NCBI RefSeq assembly: GCF_031127835.1
Contig: NZ_JARXHX010000009.1
Location: 124,001-188,000, forward strand
DNA: 64,000 nucleotides
Direction of reading: 5' to 3'
From: Pelagicoccus sp. SDUM812002
Lineage (GTDB): Bacteria > Verrucomicrobiota > Verrucomicrobiia > Opitutales > Opitutaceae
In this document: piece after piece, positions 9,128 through 18,396 of the stretch
How positions within the stretch are numbered: the first letter of the stretch is position 1
Layout of the letters: the number at the start of each line of letters is the position of its first letter
Made by a program: the position numbers and the translations under genes
Notes under the pieces: generated by a model
Told to the model about the DNA's origin: nothing
The model's database searches: none
What the model saw: only the letters and a program-made list of their open reading frames with translations

Positions 9128-9945
9128 AGTTATCATTTACCACATTAGCCTGCCCTGACTGGGATTTAGAAACGATTATTCGGAAGGGCGCGGAGTTTGG
9201 TTTCGATGGTGTCGACTTTCGTGGAACGAGCGAAGGAGTAGACATAACGACGCAACCCGCTTTCACCTCGGCGATGGCGTCGACTCAAGCTCTGGTAGCT
9301 GAAAGCGGTCTACTGGTGAGCGGCGTAAGTTCCAGTATTCGCATTTGCGAGACGGAAATGTTTTTGGCTAACCTCGAGGAGGCGAAGCGGACTATCCCGG
9401 TAGCGCTTGCTTTGGGAGCCAAGCAGGTTCGGGTTTTTGGGTACGGTGACGAGGGCGCTACGCGGCGAGAATGGTTGGAGCAGGGCGCTCATTGCGTGCG
9501 AGCTATTCTGAAGTTGGAAGGAGCTGATCAGATCGATTGGCTCTTGGAGATGCATGACAATTGGGTGGATTCGGCGGATTGCCGTTTGTTGATCGATACG
9601 GTGGCCCATCCGTGTTTCAGGATTCTCTGGGATATCGGGCATACGACGCGGATCGGGACGGAGTCGCCGGATGAGACTTTTAAAGCTCTTGGCTCAATGA
9701 CCCCTTGCGTGCACCTGAAGGATGCGGTTTTCGAGGAGAGCCATGAGTTCGCCATGAAGGACGGTTGGCGTTATGTGCTGCCTGGCAGAGGGCAATTACC
9801 GCTGGAAGATGCAGTCTCGATCTTAAAGTGCAGCGGCTTTGGTGGCTGGTATGTATTTGAGCACGAAAAGCGTTGGCATCCGGACTTGGAGGAAGCGGAG
9901 GAGGCTTTGCCGGCCTACGTCAAATGGATGCGGTCACTGGCTTAG
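9124..9945 (+). CDS. Sugar phosphate isomerase/epimerase family TIM barrel
   Basis: A 273-residue xylose-isomerase-like TIM barrel protein with the opening block FTTLACPDWDLETII and FGFDGVDFRG. Metal-binding acidic residues and histidines lie in LLEMHDNW, ILWDIGHT, CVHLKDAV and WYVFEHEK. No signal peptide is seen, so it is probably cytoplasmic. Members isomerise or epimerise sugars or inositols. It closes the first rightward run: its start overlaps the lyase stop by 4 bases, and its 3' end overlaps the 3' end of the convergent LacI-type regulator by 26 bases. The substrate is unknown. Confidence 0.86.
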   Translation: MKLSFTTLACPDWDLETIIRKGAEFGFDGVDFRGTSEGVDITTQPAFTSAMASTQALVAESGLLVSGVSSSIRICETEMFLANLEEAKRTIPVALALGAKQVRVFGYGDEGATRREWLEQGAHCVRAILKLEGADQIDWLLEMHDNWVDSADCRLLIDTVAHPCFRILWDIGHTTRIGTESPDETFKALGSMTPCVHLKDAVFEESHEFAMKDGWRYVLPGRGQLPLEDAVSILKCSGFGGWYVFEHEKRWHPDLEEAEEALPAYVKWMRSLA

Positions 9946-10993
9946 CTGCAGCTGTGGTGTCGCGTACGCAGAGGTAAGTGGGGAGGGTTAGATCGCAGAG
10001 CGATTCTGTTTCCTCCTCGATCGCTTGCAGGATGATGCGTCCCGCTTCCCTGCCGATTTTCTCGGGGTCTGAACCTGCGGATGTGATTTCTGGGCGTTCT
10101 TCGGTACAGACCCGCGTCATGTCGAAAGCAGCGAAACTGATATCGCCCGGGATGCGGAATCCGTTTTGGAAGAGGTAGTTGATAGCGCCGCGGGCCATTA
10201 GCGCGTTGAAGCCGATCCAGGCGGTCGGCATGGGAAGTCCTTTCGATGTCACAGTTTCGTGGATACGTTGGGCAGCTTCGAAGCCTTGGTTTCGGTCGGC
10301 TTCGATGGTAGCGATGTCAAACTCCGGCTCGAGTCGCAGCTCACGTTGCTCGAGTGCGGTTTTCAACGCGCTCAAGCGCTCCTCCCGTCGCCCGCTTGGT
10401 GTGCCGCCGATCCATGCGAATGAGCGATGGCCCAGTTGGTGCAGGTGGTCGACTAGCAGTTCGGCGGAGTCGGCTTCGTTGGAGAGTACGGAATGGCATT
10501 TGCCAGTCGCTCGGGCAGAAATATAGATGATCGGTTTTCCCGTGAGACGGAGCTCTTCGAGAAGGTGTGAGTTGACTTGGCCCATGACTGCTACTGCTTT
10601 GATGGTCTTGGGTAGGTGTTCGCTGACCGATTGCGTATCGTTTTGGAAGTCGTCCTCCGAGCCGAGGTAGACGGTCTTGATTTGCCGTTCACTCAGGTGC
10701 TCGTGCAGGCCTTGGTGTATGTGGCTGAAGAAGTTGCTCTTGTTTGCGAGCTTCAGGGGAGATCGGAGTATATAGCCTACCGTCTTGATATGCTCGGAGC
10801 TGTTCAACTCGTCTAGCTTCATGCCTCGCGGCGAGTAACCATGCTGAGCAGCGATCCGTCTAACATTCTCGAGCGACTTTCGAGCGATGCCTTTCGTCCG
10901 GCCATTGAGTATGAGGGATACTAGAGCCTGCGAGCACCCCGCTTCTCGGGCGATTTGGGCCTGTGACACGCGTTTCTTGGGTTCGGGGCTCAT
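9920..10993 (-). CDS. LacI family transcriptional regulator
   Basis: A 357-residue repressor or activator of the LacI/GalR type. An N-terminal helix-turn-helix (about residues 8-55: VSQAQIAREAGCSQALVSLI, then a hinge helix near HGYSP) is followed by a periplasmic-binding-protein-like effector domain, including the conserved AWIGGTPSGRREERL block. It is transcribed away from the TonB receptor gene and towards the end of the first operon, so it is well placed to control both halves of the locus in response to a sugar released from the glycan. The shared upstream region holds repeated TTAATAA motifs, listed separately. Confidence 0.93.
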   Translation of the reverse strand: MSPEPKKRVSQAQIAREAGCSQALVSLILNGRTKGIARKSLENVRRIAAQHGYSPRGMKLDELNSSEHIKTVGYILRSPLKLANKSNFFSHIHQGLHEHLSERQIKTVYLGSEDDFQNDTQSVSEHLPKTIKAVAVMGQVNSHLLEELRLTGKPIIYISARATGKCHSVLSNEADSAELLVDHLHQLGHRSFAWIGGTPSGRREERLSALKTALEQRELRLEPEFDIATIEADRNQGFEAAQRIHETVTSKGLPMPTAWIGFNALMARGAINYLFQNGFRIPGDISFAAFDMTRVCTEERPEITSAGSDPEKIGREAGRIILQAIEEETESLCDLTLPTYLCVRDTTAAAKPVTASI

Positions 10994-11040
10994 AGTAGAG
11001 TTCTTATAATACCTATGAAATTATTAGAGGCAAGAAGTAG

Positions 11041-11151
11041 TTAATAAATCATTCCTGTAGGCGTAACTTCCAGAATGCTAGGAACTAGTGTTATTAACGA
11101 TTAGCTTTTTTGAAAGGATCGTGTTTAATAATATGAACTAAAAATTAATAA
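11041..11151. promoter_or_regulatory. Cluster of four TTAATAA motifs between lacI-type gene and TonB receptor
   Basis: TTAATAA occurs at 11041-11047, as its complement at 11091-11097, and again at 11125-11131 and 11145-11151. It lies in the 338-base divergent intergenic region (10994-11331). A possible promoter for the receptor, TTGAAA at 11110-11115 and TATGAA at 11132-11137 (16-base spacer), overlaps this cluster. Operator function is inferred. The AT-richness of the stretch makes chance copies possible. Confidence 0.3.
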
Positions 11152-11153
11152 TT

Positions 11154-11351
11154 ATGAATTTAGAATTGACGAACGAGGTTCTTCTCGACGAGTTTGGTCG
11201 AGTCGGCGCGATCAGTCCCGCCGTCGTCTTATCCTACAAGAGGAGTGGCTCGAATGCGCTACCTCGGTCGTCATCAGCAGGCGGGGGCCTGTTCGTCGAC
11301 TCACTAGAATACCCCAACCCTATAGCTCATTATGAAATTGAGTCCCCTTGA
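11154..11351 (+). CDS. Possible 65-residue leader ORF before the TonB receptor
   Basis: An open frame that starts just downstream of the candidate promoter and ends 20 bases inside the TonB receptor gene. It resembles no family I know and has no clear ribosome-binding site. It may be only untranslated leader. If translated, its overlap with the receptor start would allow coupling. Confidence 0.15.
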   Translation: MNLELTNEVLLDEFGRVGAISPAVVLSYKRSGSNALPRSSSAGGGLFVDSLEYPNPIAHYEIESP

Positions 11352-13734
11352 GAACATCGCCCCTCGCGGGTCCACGCTAGGAGCGGCAGTTGTCGGTTCT
11401 ATGATTGCTGCTTTGGCGGCTACTCCTGTATACGCCCAAGAAGGAGAGGAAGAAGTCTTTAACCTGAGTCCATTTTCAGTAACCTCTACCGACGAGAGCG
11501 GATATTCAGCAGCGGAGTCGATAACCGGTTCGCGTATTCGTACCCGCATCGCGGAGCTTCCTTATTCGGTGAATGTCGTGACAAACGAGTTTCTCGAAGA
11601 CTTCAACGCGGATTCCCTCGATGACCAGTTTGCCTACGTAAGCTCCTTTGCGGGCGACGAAGTGGAAGGATGGTATCAGCTGCGTGGATTCAAGCAGCAG
11701 AACCAGCTACGCAACGGATTCTCCCGTCTAGGGCTCATCGACCGAGTGACAGTTTCTCGAGCAGAGGTGATCAAGGGCCCTGCCGCAGGTTCCTACGGTA
11801 AGATCAATCCGGGTGGTATTATAAACATCGTTACGAAGGTACCTTCAGCCACGCCTGAACAGGAAGCCTCGATAGAGCTGGGTACGGGCGACTACAAGCG
11901 TATCGCTCTAGGCACTACAGGTAAGATCACTGAAGATGAGAAGTGGCTCTATCGTTTTGACACCTCGTGGCTTGACCGTAACGACTTTGCCCACACAGGT
12001 CGCGACCAGACCGCGTTTTCAGGTGTGCTCGAGTTTAACCCGACGGAGAAGACGAAGATCACCCTGGAGAAGGAGTACCTCGAGCGTTCGCAGAATCGTG
12101 GGCGTGGCTTGCTGCCGATACGTGATGACCAACAGCCAGACGATTCCGAATACCTTCGCCTTGCGACCGAGCTGCACGACTTCAGTTTCCTCGGGCCGGG
12201 AGATTTGAACGAGCGCGACATCGACACCACGGACCTTCGCATTTCGCATCAGTTCAGCGACACGCTCTCCATTCGCGCCGCTTTCAACAAGTATGATCGC
12301 TACTACGACCAGTACACTGGCTACCCGGGAGAAGTCCGCATTCGTCTCGGCGACCGTACGCTCGATGATATCACTCCTGAAGTGGTCATGGAAGAAGGCG
12401 TCATTCGTGACGTCGATCCCCGCGACTATCAAATTTGGGAGCGCGGAGAATCATTCCAAGTGGACCTGCTCAAGGAGTACAACACTGACGCTTTCGAAGG
12501 CCGTTTTCTCGTGACCTTCGACAAGAACGAGCAACGCGACGTCCGTTATCGATTGCGTCTCAACCGCAACACGACGCCTGAGCAAATAGCTGCTCTGGAG
12601 GATCGCTTCGGTATCGAAATCAATCACAAGGAGCTGCGTCGCAATTCCTTTTTCAACTCCGCGAATAACACGGATGCTCGCACCTACCTCGTATCCGATC
12701 CGGACTACAGCTGGTTGGACGACTCTTCCCGCGAGCTTCTAAACGATGTCGAAGCAGGGATCGGAGAAGTCGAGGTTAACTCGGACCGAATCGTCGACGT
12801 GCAGGGTATCTACGTCGCTAACCAGTTGAAGATGCTGGATGGGGACCTAAACATCAACCTCGGCGTGCGTTTCGACGAGGTGACCACCGATGCAGCCAAC
12901 CAAGTTTGGGGTTTGACCGATCCAAGTTTAGGAGCGGCTCTTAGCAACGAAAAGACGTCCCAGGAGACGTATCAATTCGGAGTAAACTACCGTCTCGTCG
13001 AAGGGCTGTTGGCATACGCCAATACGAGCACGTCTTTCAACCCGAGCCGTGACACGAACGATCGTGATCCGCTGACTGGCGAGCTGCTTCCGGCGATCCA
13101 AATCTTTGAAGCGGAGCAGGGCGAGGGGTACGAGTTCGGCCTAAAGGCAGATGGCCTCGATGGTAAATTGAGCTTCACCCTCGCTTACTTCTCGATCGAC
13201 CGCGAGGACGTGGTGATCTCTCAGTCCGGAACCGACAGCGACGGCTTCGACTTCACCTACAAGAGCCAGAACGGTCTCGAAACTGCGTCCGGTTACGAGT
13301 TCGATTTCAACTACAACTTCAACAGGGAGTTCAGCATCTCCGGCGGAATAGGCTTTATCGATTCGGAAATCGTAGAGTCTAGCGATCCGGCTAATGCCCG
13401 AGGCCCGATTCTCGAAGGTCTCCCTGTGGCTGAAATTCCAGACTACAGCGCTAACGTGGTTATGAAATACGGCAGCGGCGATGGCATGTTCTATACCCTA
13501 GGGATCCGTAACGTGGGAGACTCTCGTTTCTCGAACTCCGACCGTGGTCGCTGGAAACTCTATCAAGAAGGCTACACAGTAGTGGAAGGCGGAGTGGGCT
13601 ACAAGTGGGGCGAAGGTGCGAAGCAGACGCTGCAACTCACCGTGAAGAACGCCTTCGATGAAGAGTACACTCGTGCCGCGGCCAAGCGTGGAGATCCGCA
13701 GCGCTTGATCCTTCGTTACCGGATAAAGATGTAG
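11332..13734 (+). CDS. TonB-dependent outer-membrane receptor
   Basis: An 800-residue outer-membrane receptor. The signal peptide covers about residues 1-35, ending in ATPVYAQ. A short acidic linker with NLSPFSVTS, common in Opitutae receptors, leads to the plug domain with SRAEVIKGPAAGSYGKINPG and GGIINIVTK. The rest is a 22-strand-type barrel ending in the terminal LILRYRIKM, where C-terminal alternating hydrophobics fit Bam recognition. The architecture is closest to FecA/FhuA-like receptors, but in this locus import of oligosaccharides is the likely role. It lies next to the divergent LacI-type regulator and is followed by a strong intrinsic terminator. Confidence 0.94.
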   Translation: MKLSPLENIAPRGSTLGAAVVGSMIAALAATPVYAQEGEEEVFNLSPFSVTSTDESGYSAAESITGSRIRTRIAELPYSVNVVTNEFLEDFNADSLDDQFAYVSSFAGDEVEGWYQLRGFKQQNQLRNGFSRLGLIDRVTVSRAEVIKGPAAGSYGKINPGGIINIVTKVPSATPEQEASIELGTGDYKRIALGTTGKITEDEKWLYRFDTSWLDRNDFAHTGRDQTAFSGVLEFNPTEKTKITLEKEYLERSQNRGRGLLPIRDDQQPDDSEYLRLATELHDFSFLGPGDLNERDIDTTDLRISHQFSDTLSIRAAFNKYDRYYDQYTGYPGEVRIRLGDRTLDDITPEVVMEEGVIRDVDPRDYQIWERGESFQVDLLKEYNTDAFEGRFLVTFDKNEQRDVRYRLRLNRNTTPEQIAALEDRFGIEINHKELRRNSFFNSANNTDARTYLVSDPDYSWLDDSSRELLNDVEAGIGEVEVNSDRIVDVQGIYVANQLKMLDGDLNINLGVRFDEVTTDAANQVWGLTDPSLGAALSNEKTSQETYQFGVNYRLVEGLLAYANTSTSFNPSRDTNDRDPLTGELLPAIQIFEAEQGEGYEFGLKADGLDGKLSFTLAYFSIDREDVVISQSGTDSDGFDFTYKSQNGLETASGYEFDFNYNFNREFSISGGIGFIDSEIVESSDPANARGPILEGLPVAEIPDYSANVVMKYGSGDGMFYTLGIRNVGDSRFSNSDRGRWKLYQEGYTVVEGGVGYKWGEGAKQTLQLTVKNAFDEEYTRAAAKRGDPQRLILRYRIKM

Positions 13735-13764
13735 GTAACTCTTTGACTCGGAAACGTTGAGGAC

Positions 13765-13786
13765 GGGCGCACTTCCCGCCCTTTTT
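13765..13786 (+). terminator. Intrinsic terminator after TonB receptor
   Basis: GGGCG (13765-13769) pairs with CGCCC (13777-13781) across a seven-base loop and is followed directly by five T residues. It lies 30 bases after the receptor stop codon, so the receptor is probably transcribed separately from the genes that follow. Confidence 0.7.
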
Positions 13787-14013
13787 CGACCGCCCAGACT
13801 TTCTGATAAAACGTGATTCGTCTTCGCAATTCGAGGTTTGTGTTAGCCCAAGATCGTCGGGTCCCGACTTATCGCTGCAATAGCGAGGTTTGGACTGGCG
13901 GTCTCTCAACTTTAGATCGTTGCGCTTTCTCTCCCTTTGAGTGCTACATGCTCTTCTCAATTCCTCGAATGAGTGGCACCACATTACCCCTTCGGCGCTA
14001 TGGCCAAAACAAA

Positions 14014-15597
14014 ATGAAGTATCCCTTCCCGAAACTATCTCTATGCATTGCTCTCTTGCTTCCTGCCTGCTCGAGTTTTGGCGAAGAATCTGCCTTGTGG
14101 CAGGACTTTGTCTCTGCCAAGGCGAATGGAACGGATGCGATCTTGGCTGACTATTCCTACGCGGGCTATGACTTCATGGAGTCGCCAATTCCTGAGGGTC
14201 CAGCAACTGTTTTTGCGGTGGAAGAGTTTGGAGCGATCGCCGATGATGGGATTTCCGACCGCGATGCGGTACAGGCTGCATTGGATGCTGCTTCCGAGTG
14301 GGGAGGGGTGGTTCGATTCAAGGAAGGTCGTTATTTATTGAATACGATTGATGGCGAGGAAGCTCCATTGATGTTGAGTCGAGGGAATGTGGTGATCCGG
14401 GGGACGGGATCGGGCGAAACCGGAACTCACCTCGTTTTCGAGCGTCATCTGGAGCCAGAGTTTCCTGACCGTATGTATTCGACTCCGTTTATGCTGCATA
14501 TCGAGCCTGTGGATACGGAAGAAAAATTCCTCTCCAACGTTACTGGTGTAGCTCGAAGTGGCAGTTTCGCGATAACGGTAGAGGATCCGGGCAGATTCGC
14601 AGCAGGGGATTGGATTACGCTTCGCCTTTTGGACCCTAAGGCAGTCCCTTCGTTCTTCGAGGAACGTCCGATACGTCCAGAATGGAAACGTTTGCACACA
14701 TTGGGTATAGGAATCTCTGAGCGGCACCAAGTTGCATCGGTTGAGGGTAACACTCTCAACTTGCGTGCACCGTTGCAAGTAACGGTCGATTCGCAGTTCA
14801 ATTGGTCTGTCTGCGACTATCCGGGGATCGAGGAGGTCGGAGTCGAAGCCTTGCGCTTTGTAGGTGGTTGGAAGGGTGACTTCGTACACCATCGGAGCGC
14901 CTTGGATGATGGTGGATGGAGCGGCATACGGGTGAGAAATGTTCGGAATGGTTGGATACGAGATGTCGTCATGAACGACTGGAATTACGGTATACGCATG
15001 GATGATTGCTCGGCCTTCAGTGTTCTTAGGTTGCGTCTAGGTGGAACCCTGGGGCATCATGCGGTCCACACTCGCGGAGGTTACGGCGTCTTGTTTGGGC
15101 TCGTTTCGGATACGGCGGGCCATTACCACGGGCCTGGAGTCGGATACATGAGCGCTTCGACAGTGTATTGGCGATGCAAGCACACTCCAAAAAATTCGTT
15201 CGACGCTCATTCGACTGGACCCTATGCAACCTTGCTCGACTCTTGTAGTGGCGGTTGGATGTATGGGCACAGCGGAGGTCCTTTGGTCGGGATGCCTAAC
15301 CACATGCATGGTTTAACGGTATGGAATTTTGAACGCACGGGTGGTACCGAGAAAGTACTAGATTTCTGGAGACAAGGTTTTAATAAGCGTGACCTGTTTC
15401 TGAACGCGATTTTCGTGGGTCTCCACGGTATTGAAACTCAATTTAACGAGGCGAATCTCGGCGTGGTCGAGAGTCTAGGTACACCAGTCCAGCCGGAGTC
15501 CCTCTTCGAAGCTCAGCTTTCCCTGCGTAAAGGTGGGCTGCCTGATCATTTAACGCAGGAGCTCGAACGTTGGCGTGAGCTCTCGACGGAAAATTAA
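14014..15597 (+). CDS. Secreted right-handed beta-helix protein (pectate-lyase-3-like)
   Basis: A 527-residue exported protein. The start at 14014 was chosen over an in-frame start at 13813 because it places a signal peptide (charged MKYPFPK, then a hydrophobic core) at the N-terminus. LPAC at about residues 16-19 could be a weak lipobox. The mature N-terminus contains the pectate_lyase_3-type motif EFGAIADDGISDRDAVQAAL, followed by repeated beta strands and asparagine-rich turns of a beta helix. This fold is used by polysaccharide lyases and hydrolases of families such as PL9-like or GH28-like enzymes, but no catalytic set could be assigned. It is 6 bases from the second symporter gene. Confidence 0.8.
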   Translation: MKYPFPKLSLCIALLLPACSSFGEESALWQDFVSAKANGTDAILADYSYAGYDFMESPIPEGPATVFAVEEFGAIADDGISDRDAVQAALDAASEWGGVVRFKEGRYLLNTIDGEEAPLMLSRGNVVIRGTGSGETGTHLVFERHLEPEFPDRMYSTPFMLHIEPVDTEEKFLSNVTGVARSGSFAITVEDPGRFAAGDWITLRLLDPKAVPSFFEERPIRPEWKRLHTLGIGISERHQVASVEGNTLNLRAPLQVTVDSQFNWSVCDYPGIEEVGVEALRFVGGWKGDFVHHRSALDDGGWSGIRVRNVRNGWIRDVVMNDWNYGIRMDDCSAFSVLRLRLGGTLGHHAVHTRGGYGVLFGLVSDTAGHYHGPGVGYMSASTVYWRCKHTPKNSFDAHSTGPYATLLDSCSGGWMYGHSGGPLVGMPNHMHGLTVWNFERTGGTEKVLDFWRQGFNKRDLFLNAIFVGLHGIETQFNEANLGVVESLGTPVQPESLFEAQLSLRKGGLPDHLTQELERWRELSTEN

Positions 15598-15602
15598 ATC
15601 TA

Positions 15603-17360
15603 ATGGATTTTTCCTTAACTCACTTCGACTTCGGAGTCGTTGCGTTTTATTTCCTGTTCATGTTGGCGATCGGGCTTCTCTTTCGGAAGTTCATCGGGAA
15701 CACTAGTGACTACTTTCGCGGGGGAGGTCAGATGGCCTGGTGGATGGCTGGGAGCAGCGCTTTTATGGTCCAGTTCAGCGCCTGGACGTTCACGGGAGCG
15801 GCCAGCAAGGCCTACCAAGATGGGCTCCTCGTTTTGGTGATCTTTATTGGCAATGCGATTGGCTTCCTCGGAAATTACTGGTGGTTTGCGGCTAAGTGCC
15901 GTCAGTCGCGAGTAGTGACCCCCGTGGAGGCGATGCGTATCCGTTTTGGAAAGACAGCGGAGCAAATGTTCACTTGGCTACAACTTCCAATTGGTACGCT
16001 CTACGCTGGGATTTGGTTGAATGGGCTCGGGGTCTTTTTTGCTGCAGTTTTCGGCTTTGATATAGAAACGACTGTCTTGATTACGGGCTTGGTCGTGCTC
16101 TTTCTCTCAGTTACCGGGGGAAGCTGGGCGGTCGTCGCTTCGGACTTCATGCAAGTACTCGTGCTGATGCCGATCAGCGTGGTGTGCGCTTTTTTCGCCT
16201 TGAAGGAAGTGGGAGGAGTCGGAGCTTTCATAGAGCAATTTCCCGCTGACCGTCTATTTGGCGGAGTTACGAACTACTCTTCATTGATTTGGATTTGGGT
16301 GGTAGTGATTATCGTTAAGCAATTTGCGTCGACCAACAATTTAATGGACGCGTCACGCTATCTATGCGCTCGCGATTCAAAAGAGGCTCGAAAAGGGGCT
16401 TTACTAGCATCGGCTCTTTTTGTGATTGGACCTGTGGTTTGGTTCATACCACCTATGGCGTCTGCAATACTGTATCCAGATCTTGGAGAGGTGTTTCCAC
16501 AATTGAAGAAACCGGAGGAAGCTAGCTACGTGGCGATCTGTATCATGACTTTGCCAGCTGGTATGCTAGGGCTCCTGATGTCCGGCATTTTCGCGGCCAC
16601 GATGTCGTCGATGGACAGTGGATTAAATCGTAATGCCGGTATTTTCGTTCGCAATTTCTACCTGCCAATCCTGCGTCCTAACGCGGATGAGAAAGAGCTC
16701 CTTTTCGTGGGCAAGATCACCACCTTGGTCCTAGGTGGATGCATCATTTTTGCCGGTATCCAGTTTAGTCAGCTAAAGGACGTAGGCTTATTCGACTTGA
16801 TGCTGCAGTTTGGCGCCTTGGTGGCGATCCCGATGCAAGTCCCTCTGATTTGGGGGCTCGTGGTCAAACGGGTTCCCGACTGGGCGAGTTGGGTATCCAT
16901 CCTTCTAGGACTGTGCATGTCCTTCACCGTCAAGACGAGGATGACTCCCGGGTTTGTCCATGGGTTCCTAGGATTGGATACTGAGTTCTCCGCTCGGGAA
17001 GCTGGCGATTTGAAGTTGATTCTTGGAGTTGTGATAAACATTGGTTTCGGCTCTTTGGTTTACCTTGGATCCAGCATTTTCTACAACGAGTCGTCTGGAG
17101 CGAGAAAGGCTGAGGTCGAAACGTTTTTCGAGAACCTGGCTACGCCTGTTACAGCCGACGAAACGGGGTCAGGCGAAAAAGATGCTTCCCAAGGAAAGGC
17201 GCTGGGGATTCTCTCTATGATCTATGGCGGATTCGTGGCCTTGCTAGCCATCATACCTAACCCGTTAAGTGGAAGAATCGCTTTTCTTTTTTGTGGAGGT
17301 GTGTTGTTGGCAATCGGTTATGCGTTGGTCGGTACGGTTAAGCGCTCTAAGGAGTCTTAA
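15603..17360 (+). CDS. Sodium:solute symporter family protein (copy 2)
   Basis: A 585-residue SSS-family carrier, the same length as copy 1 at 247-2004 and almost identical over the N-terminal and central membrane segments. Most divergence is in the hydrophilic loop near the C-terminus. It should import the same or a very similar solute in symport with Na+. It follows the secreted beta-helix gene closely and precedes the second dehydrogenase by 21 bases. The strong conservation, next to more divergent dehydrogenase and DUF2264 copies, suggests selection on transport or recent gene conversion between the two symporter genes. Confidence 0.93.
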   Translation: MDFSLTHFDFGVVAFYFLFMLAIGLLFRKFIGNTSDYFRGGGQMAWWMAGSSAFMVQFSAWTFTGAASKAYQDGLLVLVIFIGNAIGFLGNYWWFAAKCRQSRVVTPVEAMRIRFGKTAEQMFTWLQLPIGTLYAGIWLNGLGVFFAAVFGFDIETTVLITGLVVLFLSVTGGSWAVVASDFMQVLVLMPISVVCAFFALKEVGGVGAFIEQFPADRLFGGVTNYSSLIWIWVVVIIVKQFASTNNLMDASRYLCARDSKEARKGALLASALFVIGPVVWFIPPMASAILYPDLGEVFPQLKKPEEASYVAICIMTLPAGMLGLLMSGIFAATMSSMDSGLNRNAGIFVRNFYLPILRPNADEKELLFVGKITTLVLGGCIIFAGIQFSQLKDVGLFDLMLQFGALVAIPMQVPLIWGLVVKRVPDWASWVSILLGLCMSFTVKTRMTPGFVHGFLGLDTEFSAREAGDLKLILGVVINIGFGSLVYLGSSIFYNESSGARKAEVETFFENLATPVTADETGSGEKDASQGKALGILSMIYGGFVALLAIIPNPLSGRIAFLFCGGVLLAIGYALVGTVKRSKES

Positions 17361-17381
17361 TTTGAAAATTAGCCTTACACT

Positions 17382-18392
17382 ATGAGTTCTACGAATCTAA
17401 TTGTTGTTAATCAGTCGGAAATCGAAACCTTCCTGAGGGAAGGGCGCTTGGCTAAACTAGAGCGGTTGATCGCTCCTTGCCGCTTGGTATCGGGCGACAT
17501 CGCTTCGTCTTCTGATTGGGAAACCTTATTACGGGAAGCGAACCCGGAGATCATCGTGGGGGGCTGGTCTGTACCTCCATTGCCGGAAAACGCGATGACC
17601 GAACTCGCGCCAGCGCTGCGCTACTTGTGCTATCTGCCTGGCTCGGTACGGCATCTGGTATCGCGTGAACAGATCGAAGCTGGCTTGCTTGTCACGAACT
17701 GGGGAAACTCGATCAGTCGGACGATCTCCGAATGCGCTTTGCTCCTGACTTTGAGTTGTATGCGTCGGGTTACCTATTGGGCTCATGAGATGCATGACAA
17801 AGGCCAGTGGAAGGTTCATGACACGGAAACCCTTTCTCTCTTTGATCGACGAGTGGGTCTGCATGGTTTCGGCGCGATTGCGAAAGCCTTGGTCCCTCTT
17901 TTGAAACCGTTTACGTCCCGAATATCCGCCTATACAGACGGGATGCCAGACGAAGTGTATGAAGAATATGGAGTCACGAAAGCGAACAACCTGAAAGAGC
18001 TCTTTGCGAACAACGACGTCATTATTGAAGTCGAAGCCTTGACCCCCAGCCGTCACAAGGTGATCGATGAGGCGCTGTTGCGAAGCATTCCCGAAGGCGG
18101 TGTATTCATAAACGTCGCTCGTGGCGCATTGGTCGACGAAGAGGCTCTGGTGCGAGTCGTCAAAAGTACCGAGCTCCAGGTAGGCCTTGACGTATTTGCT
18201 TCGGAGCCGCTTGCGGAGAACCACCCGCTGCGCGGCTGCCGGAATGTCACCTTGTTGCCTCATATCAGCGGACCCACGACGGACCGTCGCTGTGACGCGG
18301 CAGATTATGCGATGGAGAATTTGAAACGCTACCTCAATGGCGAACCCGTAGTGGCCCCAATTAGCTGCGAGGTCTTCGACCGTTCTACTTGA
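17382..18392 (+). CDS. D-isomer-specific 2-hydroxyacid dehydrogenase (copy 2)
   Basis: A 336-residue paralogue of the dehydrogenase at 3088-4098, with the same N-terminal MSSTNLIVV. It keeps the HGFGAIAKAL nucleotide-binding loop, the catalytic arginine in NVARG, the glutamate in SEPLAENHP and the histidine in LPHISGP. A cytoplasmic NAD(P)-linked reduction or oxidation of a 2-keto or 2-hydroxy sugar acid is likely. The divergence from copy 1 is large enough for the two enzymes to differ in substrate or cofactor. The next gene starts 4 bases after its stop. Confidence 0.88.
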   Translation: MSSTNLIVVNQSEIETFLREGRLAKLERLIAPCRLVSGDIASSSDWETLLREANPEIIVGGWSVPPLPENAMTELAPALRYLCYLPGSVRHLVSREQIEAGLLVTNWGNSISRTISECALLLTLSCMRRVTYWAHEMHDKGQWKVHDTETLSLFDRRVGLHGFGAIAKALVPLLKPFTSRISAYTDGMPDEVYEEYGVTKANNLKELFANNDVIIEVEALTPSRHKVIDEALLRSIPEGGVFINVARGALVDEEALVRVVKSTELQVGLDVFASEPLAENHPLRGCRNVTLLPHISGPTTDRRCDAADYAMENLKRYLNGEPVVAPISCEVFDRST

Positions 18393-18396
18393 ACGA

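Noticed and set aside
14335-14892. Minus-strand ORF opposite the beta-helix gene
   Set aside because: Shadow of a supported coding region.
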